Source: Brevundimonas albigilva | Lineage (GTDB): Bacteria; Pseudomonadota; Alphaproteobacteria; Caulobacterales; Caulobacteraceae | Reading direction: 5' to 3' | DNA length: 64,000 nucleotides | Assembly: GCF_023503965.1 (NCBI RefSeq) | Contig: NZ_CP097298.1 | Span: 1,877,001 to 1,941,000 of the forward strand | Shown here: one piece after another, positions 9,734 through 19,378 of the stretch | Position numbering within the stretch: the stretch's first letter is position 1 | How the letters are laid out: each line of letters opens with the position of its first letter | Translations under genes and position numbers: made by a program | Notes under the pieces: generated by a model | What the model was told of the DNA's origin: nothing | The model's input: only the letters and a program-made list of their open reading frames with translations | The model's database searches: none

Positions 9734-10252
9734 TCAGCCGGCGTCCGTCGTCGATTGCCGACGCTGGCCGAAGGTCGGGGCCGCGGCCTTCTGCTCGGCC
9801 CAGTAGTCGGCCCCCGTCGTCGGCTTGAACATGGTGCGCGGCGTGCCGTCGCGCGCGACGACCGCGAAGGTGTTGGTCGAGGCCTGGTAGAGCAGGGTGT
9901 CGCCGTTGGGCCGCTTGGCCGTCTCGGTGCCCGCCGGCGGTTTGGCGGTGAAGGCCTCGACCTTGGCCAGATAATCCTGGGGCGAGCGGGCCGCGAAATC
10001 CGCGCCGTTGCGCTCGTAAAGGCGGGCGATCTTGGCGTCGACGGTCTCGCGCCGGCTGGCGGTCAGGACGGGCGTGGCCGCCTGGTCCGGGGCGGCCGCC
10101 GCCTCCGTCGACGTTGCGGCCAAGCCGATCGGCTGGACCGCCTCGACCTCCGCCCGCTCTCGCGTCTGGACCGCCGAGGCGTTGTCGCAGCCGGCCGTCG
10201 TCAACAAGGCCATGACCGCCAGGGCGGCCGATCCCGTCTTCAGCGTGTTCAT
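9734..10252 (-). CDS. Putative lipoprotein, possibly SOS-regulated
   Basis: The 172-residue product has a lipoprotein signal (MNTLKTGSAALAVMALLTTAGC), with cleavage before the cysteine of TAGC. A disordered Ala/Thr-rich stretch follows. The C-terminal 65 residues contain RPNGDTLLYQASTNTFAVV and DGTPRTMFKPTTGADYW. That pattern recalls small RelE/EndoU-like nuclease domains found at the ends of polymorphic toxins, but this is only a visual resemblance. The ATG at 10252 places the signal peptide directly at the N-terminus. A consensus LexA box lies 49 bases upstream, shared with the divergent coaBC. I do not recognise a named family. Confidence 0.65.
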   Translation of the reverse strand: MNTLKTGSAALAVMALLTTAGCDNASAVQTRERAEVEAVQPIGLAATSTEAAAAPDQAATPVLTASRRETVDAKIARLYERNGADFAARSPQDYLAKVEAFTAKPPAGTETAKRPNGDTLLYQASTNTFAVVARDGTPRTMFKPTTGADYWAEQKAAAPTFGQRRQSTTDAG

Positions 10253-10300
10253 TCTGGTCCCTCCATCACCCGCTGGACGCGACGAAAGCACAACTTTGTT

Positions 10301-10315
10301 GTTCCTGCAATGTTC
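10301..10315. promoter_or_regulatory. LexA (SOS) box, GTTC-N7-GTTC
   Basis: Two GTTC half-sites at 10301-10304 and 10312-10315 are separated by exactly seven bases, the alphaproteobacterial LexA consensus. The site is almost centred between the divergent lipoprotein start (10252) and coaBC start (10363). LexA binding is inferred from sequence only; a chance match of eight fixed bases is possible but unlikely in a 110-base spacer. Confidence 0.65.
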
Positions 10316-10362
10316 TCTTTCGGCGTCTCGACGCCGTCATGACGGGCCGCTAGAGCAGAGGC

Positions 10363-11592
10363 ATGGACATGCGCCCGCTTTCGAACCGCAAGGTGCTGCT
10401 GATCGTCGGAGGCGGCATCGCCGCCTACAAGGCGCTGGAACTGGTGCGGCTGATCGCCAAGGCGGGCGGCGAGACGCGGGTGATCCTGACCGAGTCCGGG
10501 GCCCAGTTTGTCACGCCCCTGTCGCTGGCGGCGCTCAGCGGCCATCCGGTGCGGTCGGGCCTGTTCCATCCGGACGAAGAGACGACCATGGGCCATATCG
10601 AGCTGTCGCGGTGGGCGGACCTGGTGGTGGTGGCGCCGGCGACGGCCGGGCTGATCGCCAAGGCGGCCAATGGGATGGCCGACGACCTGGCTTCCACCAC
10701 CCTGATCGCGACCGACAAGCGGGTGCTGCTGGCGCCGGCGATGAACGTGCGGATGTGGCTGCACCCGGCGGTCCAGGCCAATGTCGAGCGGCTGAAGGGC
10801 TTCGACGGCTTCCACGGCGTCACCGTGGTCGGACCGGACGAGGGCGAGATGGCGTGCGGCGAGTTCGGCCCGGGCCGGATGGCCGAGCCGGCGGCGATCC
10901 TGGAGGCGATCCAGGGGCTGATGGCGGGGGCGGCGGGGCGGCCCCTGACGGGGCGCCGCGCGGTGGTGACGGCCGGCCCCACCTTCGAGCCCATCGACCC
11001 CGTGCGGGGCCTGACCAATCGCTCCAGCGGCAAGCAGGGCTACGCCGTCGCCGCCGCCCTGGCTGAGCTGGGCTGCGCCGTGACCCTGGTGTCGGGACCG
11101 ACCGCCCTGGGCGCGCCCGTCGGCGTGAACCGGATCGACGTCGAAAGCGCGCTGGAGATGCAGAAGGCGACGCAGGACGCCCTTCCCGCCGACATCGCCG
11201 TGCTGTCGGCCGCCGTCGCCGACTGGCGCATCGACACCGTCGCCGGCGCCAAGATCAAGAAGGCGCCGGGCGGGCCGCCGACCCTGTCCCTGGTCGAGAA
11301 CCCCGACATCCTGGCGGGGCTGTCGCGTCCCGGTCGGAACCGGCCGAAACTGGTGATCGGCTTCGCCGCCGAGACCCAGGACCTGGAGGCCAACGCCCGC
11401 GCCAAGCTGTCGAGGAAGGGCTGCGACTGGATCGTCGGCAACGACGTCTCGGACGAAGTGTTCGGCTCGGACGGCAACACCGTGCTGCTGGTCACGGCCT
11501 CGGGCGTCGAGACCTGGCCGCGCCAATCCAAGACCGCCATCGCCCGTCGCCTGGCGGCCCGCATCGCCGAACAATTCAAGGACCCCGCATGA
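10363..11592 (+). CDS. coaBC: Bifunctional phosphopantothenoylcysteine decarboxylase / phosphopantothenate-cysteine ligase
   Basis: The 409-residue protein carries both steps that turn 4'-phosphopantothenate into 4'-phosphopantetheine for coenzyme A. The N-terminal flavoprotein decarboxylase domain shows [16 protein letters not shown] and the PAMNVRMW active-site segment. The C-terminal ligase domain begins near [20 protein letters not shown] and includes the SGKQGYAVA loop. It overlaps dut by four bases (ATGA at 11589), the conserved coaBC-dut pairing. The shared upstream spacer with a LexA box raises the possibility of damage-responsive expression. Confidence 0.96.
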   Translation: MDMRPLSNRKVLLIVGGGIAAYKALELVRLIAKAGGETRVILTESGAQFVTPLSLAALSGHPVRSGLFHPDEETTMGHIELSRWADLVVVAPATAGLIAKAANGMADDLASTTLIATDKRVLLAPAMNVRMWLHPAVQANVERLKGFDGFHGVTVVGPDEGEMACGEFGPGRMAEPAAILEAIQGLMAGAAGRPLTGRRAVVTAGPTFEPIDPVRGLTNRSSGKQGYAVAAALAELGCAVTLVSGPTALGAPVGVNRIDVESALEMQKATQDALPADIAVLSAAVADWRIDTVAGAKIKKAPGGPPTLSLVENPDILAGLSRPGRNRPKLVIGFAAETQDLEANARAKLSRKGCDWIVGNDVSDEVFGSDGNTVLLVTASGVETWPRQSKTAIARRLAARIAEQFKDPA

Positions 11593-12044
11593 CCGTCACC
11601 CGCGTCCAGATCCAGCGTCTGCCCCATTCGGAAGGCCTGCCGCTTCCGGCCTATGAGACGGCGGGATCGGCCGGCATGGACCTGCGCGCGGCGGTGCCCG
11701 AGGACCAGCCGATGACCCTGGCGCCGGGGCAGCGGGCGCTGGTGCCCACGGGGCTGAAGATCGCCCTGCCGCTGGGGTATGAGGCGCAGGTGCGGGCGCG
11801 CTCGGGCCTGGCGCTGAAGCACGGCATCGTCTGCCCCAATGCGCCGGGCACCATCGACAGCGACTATCGCGGCGAGTGCGGCGTGATCCTGGCCAACATC
11901 GGCGCCGAACCCTTCGTCATCCGTCGCGGCGAGCGCATCGCCCAGCTGGTCATCGCCCGGCACGAGCGCGCCGACTGGGTCGAGGTCGAGGCGCTGGACG
12001 ACACCGCGCGCGGCGCCGGCGGCTTCGGCTCCACGGGGCGGTGA
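11589..12044 (+). CDS. dut: Deoxyuridine 5'-triphosphate nucleotidohydrolase (dUTPase)
   Basis: The 151-residue trimeric dUTPase hydrolyses dUTP to dUMP, keeping uracil out of DNA and feeding dTMP synthesis. The five conserved motifs are readable: [35 protein letters not shown] and the C-terminal [10 protein letters not shown] that closes over the active site. Length and order are standard. The start codon overlaps the coaBC stop, so the two are translationally coupled. Palindromic repeats follow directly downstream and may act in 3'-end formation. Confidence 0.97.
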   Translation: MTVTRVQIQRLPHSEGLPLPAYETAGSAGMDLRAAVPEDQPMTLAPGQRALVPTGLKIALPLGYEAQVRARSGLALKHGIVCPNAPGTIDSDYRGECGVILANIGAEPFVIRRGERIAQLVIARHERADWVEVEALDDTARGAGGFGSTGR

Positions 12045-12061
12045 CGTTTTCCCAGAGAGGG

Positions 12062-12134
12062 GCTTGAGCGCACGGCGACGCGGCGACCCGCCGCGCTCAA
12101 GCAGCGAGCCGCCGCGCGGCGAGCGCTAGCGCCC
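12062..12134. repeat. Palindromic repeats, family A (copy 2), between dut and lpd
   Basis: GCTTGAGCGC (12062-12071) pairs with GCGCTCAAGC (12093-12102). A second palindrome follows, CTCAAGCAGCGAGC...GCGAGCGCTAGCGCC, up to 12134. The latter is the reverse complement, with few differences, of the copy embedded in lpd at 12527-12569. It lies where two convergent genes end, so it may also serve as a bidirectional terminator. Confidence 0.6.
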
Positions 12135-13583
12135 TCAAATATGAATCGCGTGGCCCAGCGCGCGCAGGGACGCCTCGTGGAAGGCTTCGCCCAGGGTGGG
12201 GTGGACGTGGATGACGCCCGCCACATCCTCCAGCACCGCCCCCATCTCCAGCATCTGGGCGAAGCTGTTCGACAGCTCCGACACATGCTGGCCGACGGCC
12301 TGGACGCCCAGCAGGCGGTGATCGGCCTTGGACGCAATCACCCGCACGAAGCCGCCGTCCTCGCCCGCCTCGATGGCCAGGGCGCGGCCGATGGCGGCGA
12401 AGGGAAAGACGGCCTGGATCACGTCGTCGCGGCCCTCGACGTCGTCGGGGCCCAGGCCCGCCGAGACGATCTCCGGCTCGGTGAAACAGACGGCCGCGAT
12501 GGTGACCGGATCAAACACAGGTTCTTGCGCCCTAGCGCTCGCGACGCGGTCGCTCGCTGCTTGAGGGCGTTCACGCCCCGCAATGATTTCAGCCACGACC
12601 TCGCCCTGGGCCGAGCCCTTGTGCGCCAGCATGGGTTCGCCGGTCAGGTCGCCGACGGCCCAGACGTTCTTCATCGAGGTGGCGCAGCGGTCGTCGATCT
12701 TCACGAACGGCCCGGCCATCGCCACGCCCATGTTTTCCAGCCCCCAGCCCTGGGTGCGCGGCTTGCGGCCCACGGTGACCAGCACCTTGTCGGCCTCCAG
12801 CTGCAGCGGTTCGCCGTCCTTCGTCGTGATCGACAGCTTCCCGTCGCCGAACCCGCCGGCGCGCGCGCCCAGGTGCAGTTCGACGCCGTGGCTCGTTAGC
12901 CATTTCGCGACCGGATCGGTCAGGGCCTTGTCGTAGAGCGGCAGGATGCGCTCGGCCATTTCGACGATGGCCACCTGCGCGCCCAACTTGCGGAAGGCGA
13001 TGCCCAGCTCCAGCCCGATATAGCCGCCGCCGACGACCACCAGCTTCTTGGGGACCTCCGACAGGCTCAGCGCCTCGGTCGAGGAGATCACGTCCCCGCC
13101 GAACGGCAGGAAGGGCAGTTCGACCGGCTCGGACCCCGTGGCCAGGATGACGTGTTCGGCGGTGATGCGGATGTCGCCGTCCTCGGTCCTGACCACGCAG
13201 GTCTTGGCGTCCGCGAACTCGGCCCAGCCCTTGACGACCTTGACCTTGGCCTTCTTCAGCAGGGCCGCGACGCCGGCGTTCAGCTTACGGACGATGCCGT
13301 CCTTCCACTCGACCGTCTGTTTCAGGTCGATGGTCGGCTTGGCCGCCGTGATCCCCAGCGTCCCGCCGTCCGCCGCCTTGGCCACCGTCTCGAACTTGCC
13401 CGCCGCGTGGATGATGGCCTTGGACGGAATGCAGCCGACGTTCAGGCAGGTCCCGCCCAGCCCGTCGCCGCCGTCGACCAGCACGGTGTCGAGGCCCAGC
13501 TGGCCGCAGCGGATGCCCGCGACATAGCCGCCGGTGCCGGCGCCGATGATGAGGACTTTGGGGGTGAGGGTCTGAGCAGCCAT
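12135..13583 (-). CDS. lpd: Dihydrolipoyl dehydrogenase (E3) of the branched-chain 2-oxoacid dehydrogenase complex
   Basis: The 482-residue FAD enzyme reoxidises dihydrolipoamide on E2 and passes electrons to NAD. Visible are the FAD site [17 protein letters not shown], the redox disulfide motif [14 protein letters not shown], the NAD site [12 protein letters not shown] and the C-terminal [11 protein letters not shown] with the catalytic His. Residues about 338-352 ([15 protein letters not shown]) do not belong to the family; they are encoded by a palindromic repeat inserted in frame between IIAG and [15 protein letters not shown]. The site lies in a loop, so activity may survive. It is the last gene of the bkd operon, separated from bkdB by a PIN-domain gene. 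Confidence 0.95.
   Translation of the reverse strand: MAAQTLTPKVLIIGAGTGGYVAGIRCGQLGLDTVLVDGGDGLGGTCLNVGCIPSKAIIHAAGKFETVAKAADGGTLGITAAKPTIDLKQTVEWKDGIVRKLNAGVAALLKKAKVKVVKGWAEFADAKTCVVRTEDGDIRITAEHVILATGSEPVELPFLPFGGDVISSTEALSLSEVPKKLVVVGGGYIGLELGIAFRKLGAQVAIVEMAERILPLYDKALTDPVAKWLTSHGVELHLGARAGGFGDGKLSITTKDGEPLQLEADKVLVTVGRKPRTQGWGLENMGVAMAGPFVKIDDRCATSMKNVWAVGDLTGEPMLAHKGSAQGEVVAEIIAGRERPQAASDRVASARAQEPVFDPVTIAAVCFTEPEIVSAGLGPDDVEGRDDVIQAVFPFAAIGRALAIEAGEDGGFVRVIASKADHRLLGVQAVGQHVSELSNSFAQMLEMGAVLEDVAGVIHVHPTLGEAFHEASLRALGHAIHI
12527..12569. repeat. Palindromic repeat, family A (copy 3), in frame inside lpd
   Basis: The segment GCGCCCTAGCGCTCGC...GCTCGCTGCTTGAGGGCG is a palindrome nearly identical, in inverted orientation, to the copy at 12093-12134 about 430 bases away. 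It adds roughly 15 codons to lpd without breaking the frame, comparable in effect to the palindromic elements known inside Rickettsia genes. Confidence 0.7.
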
Positions 13584-14689
13584 TTATTCATCGTCCAAAA
13601 TTGTATTTCGAGATCGCTAGAGAACTCGAGGTGCTCGAAGACTTGGTCACCCTCTTCGAATTGGTCTTTCACGTCAGCTTGGGCGCTTATTGTGACCTCT
13701 ACGAAAGCTCGACGTTCGCCCTCTGCTTCGAAGTAGTGCTCACTTTCTGGATCACCAAAGCTGACACTGACCCAATCAGGTACATCCCACGCATCCGAAC
13801 GATACACGTAAAACCACAAATGCAGATCAATCTCGAAGCTGACCTTATATTCAAGCCAACCGCTGCCAAAATCCTTTGACGCGATGACTTCAAGGCCCTC
13901 CGGTTCGCCGTACATCTGTACGTGAGCCGAATTGTTGTCTTCAGGTATCGCTGTGCTGTGGACCTCAGCGCCCTCAAGCAGAGAGCCCAAATTTTGCGAC
14001 ACAAAATCCATCAGCTCAACCTTGATGGCCTCGTCCGAGACGGCGGGTTTCATGGCTAGCCACTGCTTGTTCAGCTCCACCTTGTTGAGCGCCTCAACTA
14101 GTGGTGCGCTCTCCAACAAGTCCTGAACAGTCTTGAAAACCTCGATCCCGTCGATCTTCTGGATGGCCTTCCGGAGGTTTCCGTCCTCGCAGAGGACAAG
14201 CAGATCGCCAGATTTTAGCTGCTCATTTCGAGCGGCTAGATAGACGTAGGCGTCTGGGATGTCTTTCCGGGCTTTTGGCTCAGGGAACGGATCATCTCCC
14301 GAAAAATATCGAGACATAACTTCCTGATGCTCCGCAGCTTCGGTGGGGCGGATGATTGCTTTCGCCTGATCAAAGTAACGGCTGACGACCGTGTTAGAGA
14401 GAGTCTCTGGGTCATTGGCGGGGTCTAACGCGGCCGCCGCAGACTCGATTGGTGCCTTCTCCACATCCCCAAGCAGTGCATCTTTGGCTGCAGCCGCAAG
14501 AAATCTCGCGCTATCTGCAATTTTCTTTTTGTAGTCCTGTCGCCACTGGGTTCTGCGTTCCTCGAAAACGACGTCGGGGATAATAATTTCGACCTGTCCG
14601 TCTTTCGACAACTCAAACAGACTGCTCAACGCAGCCGATTGCCACCCTTCGGTTCGCAGCACGCTGGTGTCGACGAGTATGGTCGGCAT
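13442..14689 (-). CDS. PIN-domain protein (possibly DUF4935) inserted in the bkd operon
   Basis: The frame encodes up to 415 residues. It starts [16 protein letters not shown], with D7 as the first PIN acidic residue; further candidates lie in [21 protein letters not shown] and [13 protein letters not shown]. This suggests a PIN-like nuclease with a longer C-terminal domain (about residues 170-370). Three lines I counted are 52-55 % GC, clearly below the neighbours, which suggests acquisition. The frame as written runs 142 bases into lpd; its last 48 residues are Pro/Ser/Ala-rich noise. Adding one T to the minus-strand TTTT at 13597-13600 gives LEIQFLDDE and a TAA at 13584-13586 touching the lpd start, the likely true end. 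No antitoxin is adjacent. Confidence 0.75.
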   Translation of the reverse strand: MPTILVDTSVLRTEGWQSAALSSLFELSKDGQVEIIIPDVVFEERRTQWRQDYKKKIADSARFLAAAAKDALLGDVEKAPIESAAAALDPANDPETLSNTVVSRYFDQAKAIIRPTEAAEHQEVMSRYFSGDDPFPEPKARKDIPDAYVYLAARNEQLKSGDLLVLCEDGNLRKAIQKIDGIEVFKTVQDLLESAPLVEALNKVELNKQWLAMKPAVSDEAIKVELMDFVSQNLGSLLEGAEVHSTAIPEDNNSAHVQMYGEPEGLEVIASKDFGSGWLEYKVSFEIDLHLWFYVYRSDAWDVPDWVSVSFGDPESEHYFEAEGERRAFVEVTISAQADVKDQFEEGDQVFEHLEFSSDLEIQFWTMNKWLLRPSPPKSSSSAPAPAAMSRASAAASWASTPCWSTAATGWAGPA

Positions 14690-14692
14690 CCC

Positions 14693-16339
14693 TCATCCCA
14701 TCCACAGCGTCGCGGGGTTCTCCAGCAGGCTCTTGATCCGCTGCACGAAGACCGCCGCGTCGTGGCCGTCGACGATGCGGTGGTCGAAGCTGGAGGACAG
14801 GTTCATCATCTTGCGCACGACCATCTGGCCGTCCTTGACCACCACCCGCTCGGCGATCTTGTTGGGGCCGACGATGGCGACTTCGGGGTGGTTGATGATC
14901 GGGGTGTGGACCACCCCGCCCAGCGTGCCCAGCGAGGTGATGGTGATGGTCGAGCCCGACAGTTCCTCGCGCTTGGCCGAGCCGTCCTTGGCCGCGCCCG
15001 AGACGCGGGCGATCTCGGCCGCCGTGTCATAGGGGTCACGCGCCTCGGCGTGGCGGACCACCGGCACCATCAGGCCGTTCGGCGTCTGGGCGGCGATGCC
15101 CAGATGGACCGCGGCGTGCTGGGTCAGGACGCCGTTTTCGTCGTCATAGGTCGCATTGATTTGCGGCTGGTCGCGCAGGGCCACCACGATGGCGCGGGCG
15201 ATGAAGGGCAGGACGTTCAGCTTGGGCTGGTCCTTCGCCTTGGTCGCGTTCAGGTGGGCGCGCAGCTCCTCCAGCGCCGTCATGTCGATTTCCTCGACAT
15301 AGGTGATGTGCGGAATGCGGCGCACGCTCTCGGCCATCTTCTCCGCGATCTTGCGGCGCAGGCCGATGATGCGGACCTCGGTGGTCCCTTCCGCCCTGGC
15401 GTAGGTCGAGCCGCCCGCGGCGGGCGCCGTCGCCGGGACCGATCCGCCGCGCGCGATGAAGCCGTCCAGATCCTCATGCGTGATCCGCCCGGCCGGGCCC
15501 GAGCCGGGCACGAAGGTCAGGTCCACGCCCAGGTCGCGGGCGCGGTTGCGCACGGCGGGGGAGGCCAGCGGACGCTCGCCGGCGGCGCGGCCGGTCAGGG
15601 CGGGGGCCGGCTTGGACGCACCGGTCGTCTGCGTCCTGGGCGGCAAGGCGGCGGGCGCGGCCTTGGGCGCCGGATCGGGCTTCGGCGCGGCGGCGGATAT
15701 CGCGGCCGGGGCAGGGGCCGGGACATTGCCCTTGCCGGCCACAGTGAAGCTGACCAGCGGCCCGCCGACGGGAGAAGCCTTGCCCGGCTCGCCGTGCAGG
15801 GCCACGACGGTCCCCGCGACCGGCGAGGTGATCTCCACCGTCGCCTTGTCGGTCATGACGTCGGCCAGGATCTGGTCTTCCTCGACCGCGTCGCCGACCT
15901 TGACGTGCCAGCCGACCAGTTCGGCCTCGGCCGTGCCTTCGCCCACGTCGGGCAGTTTGAAGACGTAGTTGCCGGATGTCGGCGCTTCGACAGCGGCGGC
16001 AGGCGAGGCTTCGACCTTCGGCGCCTCGGCGACCACAGGCGCAGGCTCCGGGCTGGCGACGGCGGCGGGCGCCGGGGCGTCCTCCGCATTGCCCGCGCCC
16101 TCGACCTCGAACTCCACCAGGGGGCCGCGCACGGGAACCATGGCGCCGGGCTCGCCGTGCAGGGCCGTGACCTTGCCGGACACCGGGGCGGTGATCTCGA
16201 CGGTGGCCTTGTCGGTCATGACGTCGGCGACGATCTGGTCCTCGGCGACGACATCGCCGATCTTGACGTGCCAGCCGACCAGTTCGGCCTCGGCGGTGCC
16301 TTCGCCCACGTCGGGCAGCTTGAAGACGAAACGACCCAT
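14693..16339 (-). CDS. bkdB: Dihydrolipoamide acyltransferase (E2) of branched-chain 2-oxoacid dehydrogenase, two lipoyl domains
   Basis: The 548-residue core enzyme transfers branched acyl groups from lipoyl lysine to CoA. It contains two lipoyl domains, about residues 3-80 and 124-201, each with DVMTDKATVEI (K44 and K165). Pro/Ala linkers, an E1/E3-binding domain around ASPAVRNRARDLGVDL and the catalytic acyltransferase domain follow, ending with the DHRIVDG active-site motif. The opening KLPDVGEGTAEAELVGWHV is characteristic of branched-chain rather than pyruvate E2. Pseudomonas BkdB has one lipoyl domain, so the near-identical second copy looks like an internal duplication. It starts one base after the bkdA2 stop. 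Confidence 0.93.
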   Translation of the reverse strand: MGRFVFKLPDVGEGTAEAELVGWHVKIGDVVAEDQIVADVMTDKATVEITAPVSGKVTALHGEPGAMVPVRGPLVEFEVEGAGNAEDAPAPAAVASPEPAPVVAEAPKVEASPAAAVEAPTSGNYVFKLPDVGEGTAEAELVGWHVKVGDAVEEDQILADVMTDKATVEITSPVAGTVVALHGEPGKASPVGGPLVSFTVAGKGNVPAPAPAAISAAAPKPDPAPKAAPAALPPRTQTTGASKPAPALTGRAAGERPLASPAVRNRARDLGVDLTFVPGSGPAGRITHEDLDGFIARGGSVPATAPAAGGSTYARAEGTTEVRIIGLRRKIAEKMAESVRRIPHITYVEEIDMTALEELRAHLNATKAKDQPKLNVLPFIARAIVVALRDQPQINATYDDENGVLTQHAAVHLGIAAQTPNGLMVPVVRHAEARDPYDTAAEIARVSGAAKDGSAKREELSGSTITITSLGTLGGVVHTPIINHPEVAIVGPNKIAERVVVKDGQMVVRKMMNLSSSFDHRIVDGHDAAVFVQRIKSLLENPATLWMG

Positions 16340-16340
16340 A

Positions 16341-17465
<1,125 letters not shown>

Positions 17466-17467
17466 GG

Positions 17468-18715
17468 TCACACCCCCACCTCGCGGCGCTGCTCGATCAG
17501 GCGCCAATCCTCGGTCGCATAGACCTCCTCGAACATGGTCTTCACGCTGGGGCGCGACTGGCCCAGGGTGCCGATGGCCTCGGACTCCTTGCCGGCGGCG
17601 CGGACCTGTTCGACCGCCTCGCGCAGGGTCGTGGCGTGGCGCTCGTCGTCCCACTCGCCGATGACGGTCAGGTGCTGGCGCAGCCGCTCCAGCGGATCGC
17701 CCAGCGGCCATTTCTCGTGCTCGTCGCCGGGGCGGTAGCGGCTGGGATCGTCGGAGGTCGAGTGCGGGGCGCCGCGATAGGTGAACAGTTCGATCACCGT
17801 CGCGCCCTGGTTCGACCGGGCGCGTTCCTCGGCCCATTGGGTCGCGGCCCAGACGGCCAGGAAGTCGTTGCCGTCCACCCGCAGGGCCGGCAGGCCGTAA
17901 CCGATGGCCTTGGAGGCGAAGGTGGTCTCCAGCCCGCCGGCGATGCCCTGGAAGGAGCTGATGGCCCACTGGTTGTTGACGATGTTCAGGATGACCGGGG
18001 CGCGATAGACGGAGGCGAAGGTCAGGGCGTTGTGGAAATCGCCTTCCGCCGTGGCGCCGTCGCCGATCCAGCTGATCGCAATCTTGTCGTCGCCCTTGTA
18101 GGCGCTGGCCATGGCCCAGCCCACCGCCTGCGGGACCTGGGTGCCCAGATTGCCGCTGATGGTGAAGAAGCCGTAGTCCTTGGACGAATACATGATCGGC
18201 AGCTGACGGCCCTTGATGGGGTCCGCCGCGTTCGAATAGATCTGGTTCATCATCTCGACCAGCGGATAGCCGCGCGCGATCAGAAGGCCCTGCTGGCGAT
18301 AGGTGGGAAAGCCCATGTCCTCGCGCGACAACAGCATCCCTTGCGCGACCGCGATGGCCTCCTCGCCGGTGCACTTCATATAGAAGCTGGTCTTGCCCTG
18401 GCGGTGGGCGCGGTGCATCCGGTCGTCGAAGGCGCGGGTCAGGATCATGGCCTTCAGGCCGCGCCGCAGCGTCTCGGCGTCCAGGCGCGGATTCCACGGA
18501 CCGACCGCGTTGCCTTCGTCGTCCAGCACCCGAATCAGGCGGAACGCGTGGTCGCGCATCTCATAGGGGGTGGCGTCCGTCGCGGGCCGTTCGACGGCGC
18601 CGGCGGGGTCCAGCTGCAGATGACTGAAGTCGGGCGCGTCGCCCGGCCGACCCGACGGTTCCGGCACCCGCAGCGACAGGGGCTGGCTGTTCTTCTTCAT
18701 GATTTTGTCGTTCAT
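17468..18715 (-). CDS. bkdA1: 2-oxoisovalerate dehydrogenase E1 subunit alpha
   Basis: The product (415 residues from ATG 18715) matches the BkdA1 architecture: an N-terminal LRVPEPSGRPG segment, SFYMKCTGEEAI, FPTYRQQGLLIARG, the thiamine-diphosphate motif GDGATAEGDFHNAL ending in NNQWAIS, the phosphorylation-loop-like HSTSDDPSRYRP, and a C-terminal EQRREVGV as in Pseudomonas. It catalyses the first, irreversible step of branched-chain amino-acid breakdown. The first gene of the minus-strand bkd operon, divergent from an Lrp-type regulator. Alternative starts are GTG at 18763 and ATG at 18700; none has a clear ribosome binding site. Confidence 0.94.
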   Translation of the reverse strand: MNDKIMKKNSQPLSLRVPEPSGRPGDAPDFSHLQLDPAGAVERPATDATPYEMRDHAFRLIRVLDDEGNAVGPWNPRLDAETLRRGLKAMILTRAFDDRMHRAHRQGKTSFYMKCTGEEAIAVAQGMLLSREDMGFPTYRQQGLLIARGYPLVEMMNQIYSNAADPIKGRQLPIMYSSKDYGFFTISGNLGTQVPQAVGWAMASAYKGDDKIAISWIGDGATAEGDFHNALTFASVYRAPVILNIVNNQWAISSFQGIAGGLETTFASKAIGYGLPALRVDGNDFLAVWAATQWAEERARSNQGATVIELFTYRGAPHSTSDDPSRYRPGDEHEKWPLGDPLERLRQHLTVIGEWDDERHATTLREAVEQVRAAGKESEAIGTLGQSRPSVKTMFEEVYATEDWRLIEQRREVGV

Positions 18716-18800
18716 GCGGGCGTCCGTTGTCCGTCCGTGTTTCCTCTGGACGACTGATAACACGGCCCCTAGGAAGGCGCTCGCTCAATCTGACCTTGCT

Positions 18801-18826
18801 AAATCCCGATTTCGGGTTTTTTATTT
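18801..18826. promoter_or_regulatory. CCCGA-TT-TCGGG palindrome in the bkdR-bkdA1 spacer
   Basis: A perfect 12-bp palindrome (18805-18816) sits in the AT-rich 138-base spacer between the divergent regulator and bkdA1 and is followed by TTTTTT. It could be a binding site for the Lrp-type regulator, or on the plus strand a small terminator or attenuator hairpin. The sequence does not decide between these. Confidence 0.4.
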
Positions 18827-18853
18827 CGCCATAATCATAATCGGAGAAACGCC

Positions 18854-19342
18854 TTGGCGGACGAACTCGATCCCATCGACGCCCGGATCCTCGACATCCT
18901 GCAACAGGACGCCGGCCTCTCGGTCGCCGAGGTGGCCGATCGCGTCGGTCTGTCCGCCTCGCCCTGCTGGCGGCGGATCAAGCGGCTGGAGGATTCCGGC
19001 CTGATCACCAAGCGCGTCACCCTGCTGAACGCCCAGCTGCTGGGGCTGGACTTCGAGGTGTACGCCATCGTCAAGCTCAGCCTGCCGTCCTCCGAGAACC
19101 TCGACATCTTCGAGACGGCGGTGGCTAAGTGGCCCGAGGTGGTCCAGTGCGCCACCATCACCGGGCGCGAGGACTATGTGCTGCGGATCATCACCTCCGA
19201 CATGCACGCCTTCGACAAGTTCCTGCGCGAGAAGCTGCTGGCGCTGGGCATCGTCTCGGACTGCGAGAGCCACATCGTCACGCGCGGCGTGAAGAATGTG
19301 ACCGCCCTGCCTCTTGGCATCATCACGCCCCACGTCGGATAA
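18854..19342 (+). CDS. bkdR: Lrp/AsnC-family regulator, probable activator of the bkd operon
   Basis: The 162-residue protein has an N-terminal helix-turn-helix (AEVADRVGLSASPCWRRIKRLE, about residues 24-45) and a C-terminal RAM ligand-binding domain ending with DCESHIVTRGVKNV. The start is TTG at 18854, supported by GGAG nine bases upstream; no ATG or GTG gives the conserved N-terminus. Divergence from bkdA1 reproduces the Pseudomonas putida bkdR-bkdA1 layout, where BkdR activates the operon in response to branched-chain amino acids. The family is certain; the target is inferred from position. Confidence 0.88.
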   Translation: MADELDPIDARILDILQQDAGLSVAEVADRVGLSASPCWRRIKRLEDSGLITKRVTLLNAQLLGLDFEVYAIVKLSLPSSENLDIFETAVAKWPEVVQCATITGREDYVLRIITSDMHAFDKFLREKLLALGIVSDCESHIVTRGVKNVTALPLGIITPHVG

Positions 19343-19378
19343 CGCTCCTCGGCGGCGGGGTCCGCCGGGAGACCGACC

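Noticed and set aside
13442..13583. Real out-of-frame overlap of the PIN gene with lpd
   Set aside because: The overlapping 48 residues are Ser/Ala/Pro-rich noise, and a one-base correction in a T run puts a stop directly before the lpd start.
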